A DNA stretch of 7,284 bases, taken from NCBI GenBank assembly GCA_965662885.1, contig CBFIJI010000104.1:1-7284 (forward strand), read 5' to 3'. Under the pieces are notes generated by a model. It worked only from the letters and a program-made list of their open reading frames with translations. It searched no databases and was not told the origin of the DNA. The stretch's first letter is position 1. Each line of letters starts with the position of its first letter. Both the position numbers and the translations under genes were made by a program. Shown one piece after another: positions 6,594 to 7,284 of this stretch. The stretch comes from CBFIJI01 sp965662885. GTDB lineage: Bacteria; Bacteroidota; Bacteroidia; Flavobacteriales; Flavobacteriaceae.

Positions 6594-6624
6594 CAAATAT
6601 ATTAATTATTCTTAAAAGTAAAAA
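6594..6624 (-). promoter_or_regulatory. Candidate main promoter of the his operon
   Basis: TATATTTG (6601-6594, minus strand) matches the Bacteroidota -7 consensus TAnnTTTG exactly. A weak -33 candidate, TTTT (6624-6621) in place of TTTG, lies 19 nt upstream. The predicted start site, a few bases past the element (about 6587-6591), coincides with the leader-peptide ATG at 6589. The placement directly ahead of the leader supports it, but the -33 element is poor. A second near-match, TACTTTTA (6620-6613), lacks the final G and any well-spaced -33. Confidence 0.55.
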
Positions 6625-6636
6625 CCTTTAAGCGGT

Positions 6637-7284
6637 CTAGTTATTCCCAAGAATAATGGGCATTCCACTTTCACCACCGCCAATAATCACCACTTTTGCA
6701 TTGGGAGATTCGGATAGTTTAAGGGTAGCTTCAATTCCTTTTTCTTGAAGAATTTTATCGGAAAGAGAAGCGTTAAGAATTCGGTTGGCAGCAGCTTTAC
6801 CTTCTGCATCAATACGTTGCTTTTCTGCCTCTTGTTTTGCTTTTTCGATTCTAAACTCATATTCAAGAGCTTCTTGCTCTTGGCCCAATTTACGTTCAAT
6901 AGCTTCCTTAATTGCAATAGGAAGTGTTACATCACGAACCAAAACCGCATTCAATTGGATAAATTGATCTTTGACATTTTTTTCGGTTTCTTCAAAGATT
7001 TCATTTTGGATCGCATCTCGTTTACTCGAGTACAATTGTTCAGGAGTATAACGTCCAACAACGCTTCGTGCTACAGCTCTAATTTGTGGAATCAATACAA
7101 TATTGACATAATTTTCCCCTTTGGTTTGGTGTAACTTTGCTAAATCTGGGTAATGTGGTTGATAAAGAACCGATACATCTAAAGAAATTTCCAATCCGTT
7201 GGAAGATAATACCTGCATATTCCCTTCAAAAACTTCTTGTTGTTTAACATTATAGACATAGACCTTGTTCCAAGGTGCAATAAT
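6637..7284 (-). CDS. Prohibitin/SPFH (Band 7) family protein, 5' end beyond window
   Basis: The frame is open from the right edge to TAG (6639-6637), giving 215 visible residues. The first visible residues, 'IIAPWNKVYVYNVKQQ', precede an internal Met at 7218, so that Met is not the real start; the N-terminus, where a membrane anchor is expected, lies outside. The SPFH core includes 'SSNGLEISLDVSVLYQ', 'PQIRAVARSVVGRYTPEQLY' and 'DVTLPIAIKEAI'. A charged, Ala/Glu/Lys-rich coiled-coil helix follows at about visible residues 123-165 ('ERKLGQEQEALEYEF'...'AEKQRIDAEGKAAA'), then a short tail ending 'GESGMPIILGNN'. Such proteins form membrane-bound ring oligomers linked to protease control and membrane domains; the specific role here is unknown. 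The stop is 47 nt before the his leader peptide and no separate terminator is seen between them. Confidence 0.93.
   Translation of the reverse strand: MIAPWNKVYVYNVKQQEVFEGNMQVLSSNGLEISLDVSVLYQPHYPDLAKLHQTKGENYVNIVLIPQIRAVARSVVGRYTPEQLYSSKRDAIQNEIFEETEKNVKDQFIQLNAVLVRDVTLPIAIKEAIERKLGQEQEALEYEFRIEKAKQEAEKQRIDAEGKAAANRILNASLSDKILQEKGIEATLKLSESPNAKVVIIGGGESGMPIILGNN

Noticed and set aside
6745..7134. 129-codon plus-strand open frame
   Set aside because: It lies antisense inside the SPFH coding region; its Phe/Ser/Cys-rich composition is typical of a shadow frame of a Lys/Glu-rich coiled coil.
1..7284. Pathway gap: no hisF or hisI/hisIE found
   Set aside because: The window ends within the operon, so their absence is most simply due to truncation on the left, not a missing function.

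Overview
The window is a compact histidine-biosynthesis operon, read entirely on the minus strand (right to left), from what looks like a member of the Bacteroidota, probably Flavobacteriaceae. The grounds are the gene order hisG-hisD-hisC-hisB-hisH-hisA, a bifunctional HisB whose phosphatase half lacks the usual Cys zinc loop, moderately AT-rich DNA, no clear Shine-Dalgarno sites, and two promoter-like sites matching the Bacteroidota TAnnTTTG -7 element. The genus cannot be fixed from sequence alone.

Layout from the 5' end of the transcript (right side). The 3' part of a prohibitin/SPFH-family gene (6637-7284, cut by the window edge) comes first. A 168-bp leader follows. It holds a TATATTTG promoter element, a 17-codon His-rich leader peptide (MFVKHVHSHHLNFAQSR, 4 His in 6 codons), a candidate antiterminator pairing, and a strong terminator hairpin with a 7-T tract ending 11 nt before hisG. 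This is the architecture of ribosome-mediated his attenuation. Then come hisG (long, allosteric form), hisD, hisC and hisB, joined by 1-nt TAATG or 4-nt ATGA overlaps, and hisH after a 4-nt gap.

A 374-bp gap then interrupts the operon. It carries a good internal promoter for hisA and, on the opposite strand, a possible decayed gene fragment. hisA starts with TTG. Its stop overlaps the start of a DinB/DUF1572-type putative metalloprotein gene that runs off the left edge.

Together the genes encode the PRPP-ATP first step (HisG), ProFAR isomerisation (HisA), the glutaminase half of IGP synthase (HisH), IGP dehydratase plus histidinol-phosphatase (HisB), the aminotransferase (HisC) and the final dehydrogenase (HisD). 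hisF and hisI/hisIE are not in the window; they probably lie further left, beyond the DinB-like gene. Control appears to act at two levels: histidine feedback on the HisG C-terminal domain, and attenuation in the leader. The internal promoter could give hisA and downstream genes some attenuation-independent expression. I found no mobile element, CRISPR, rRNA/tRNA or defence system.
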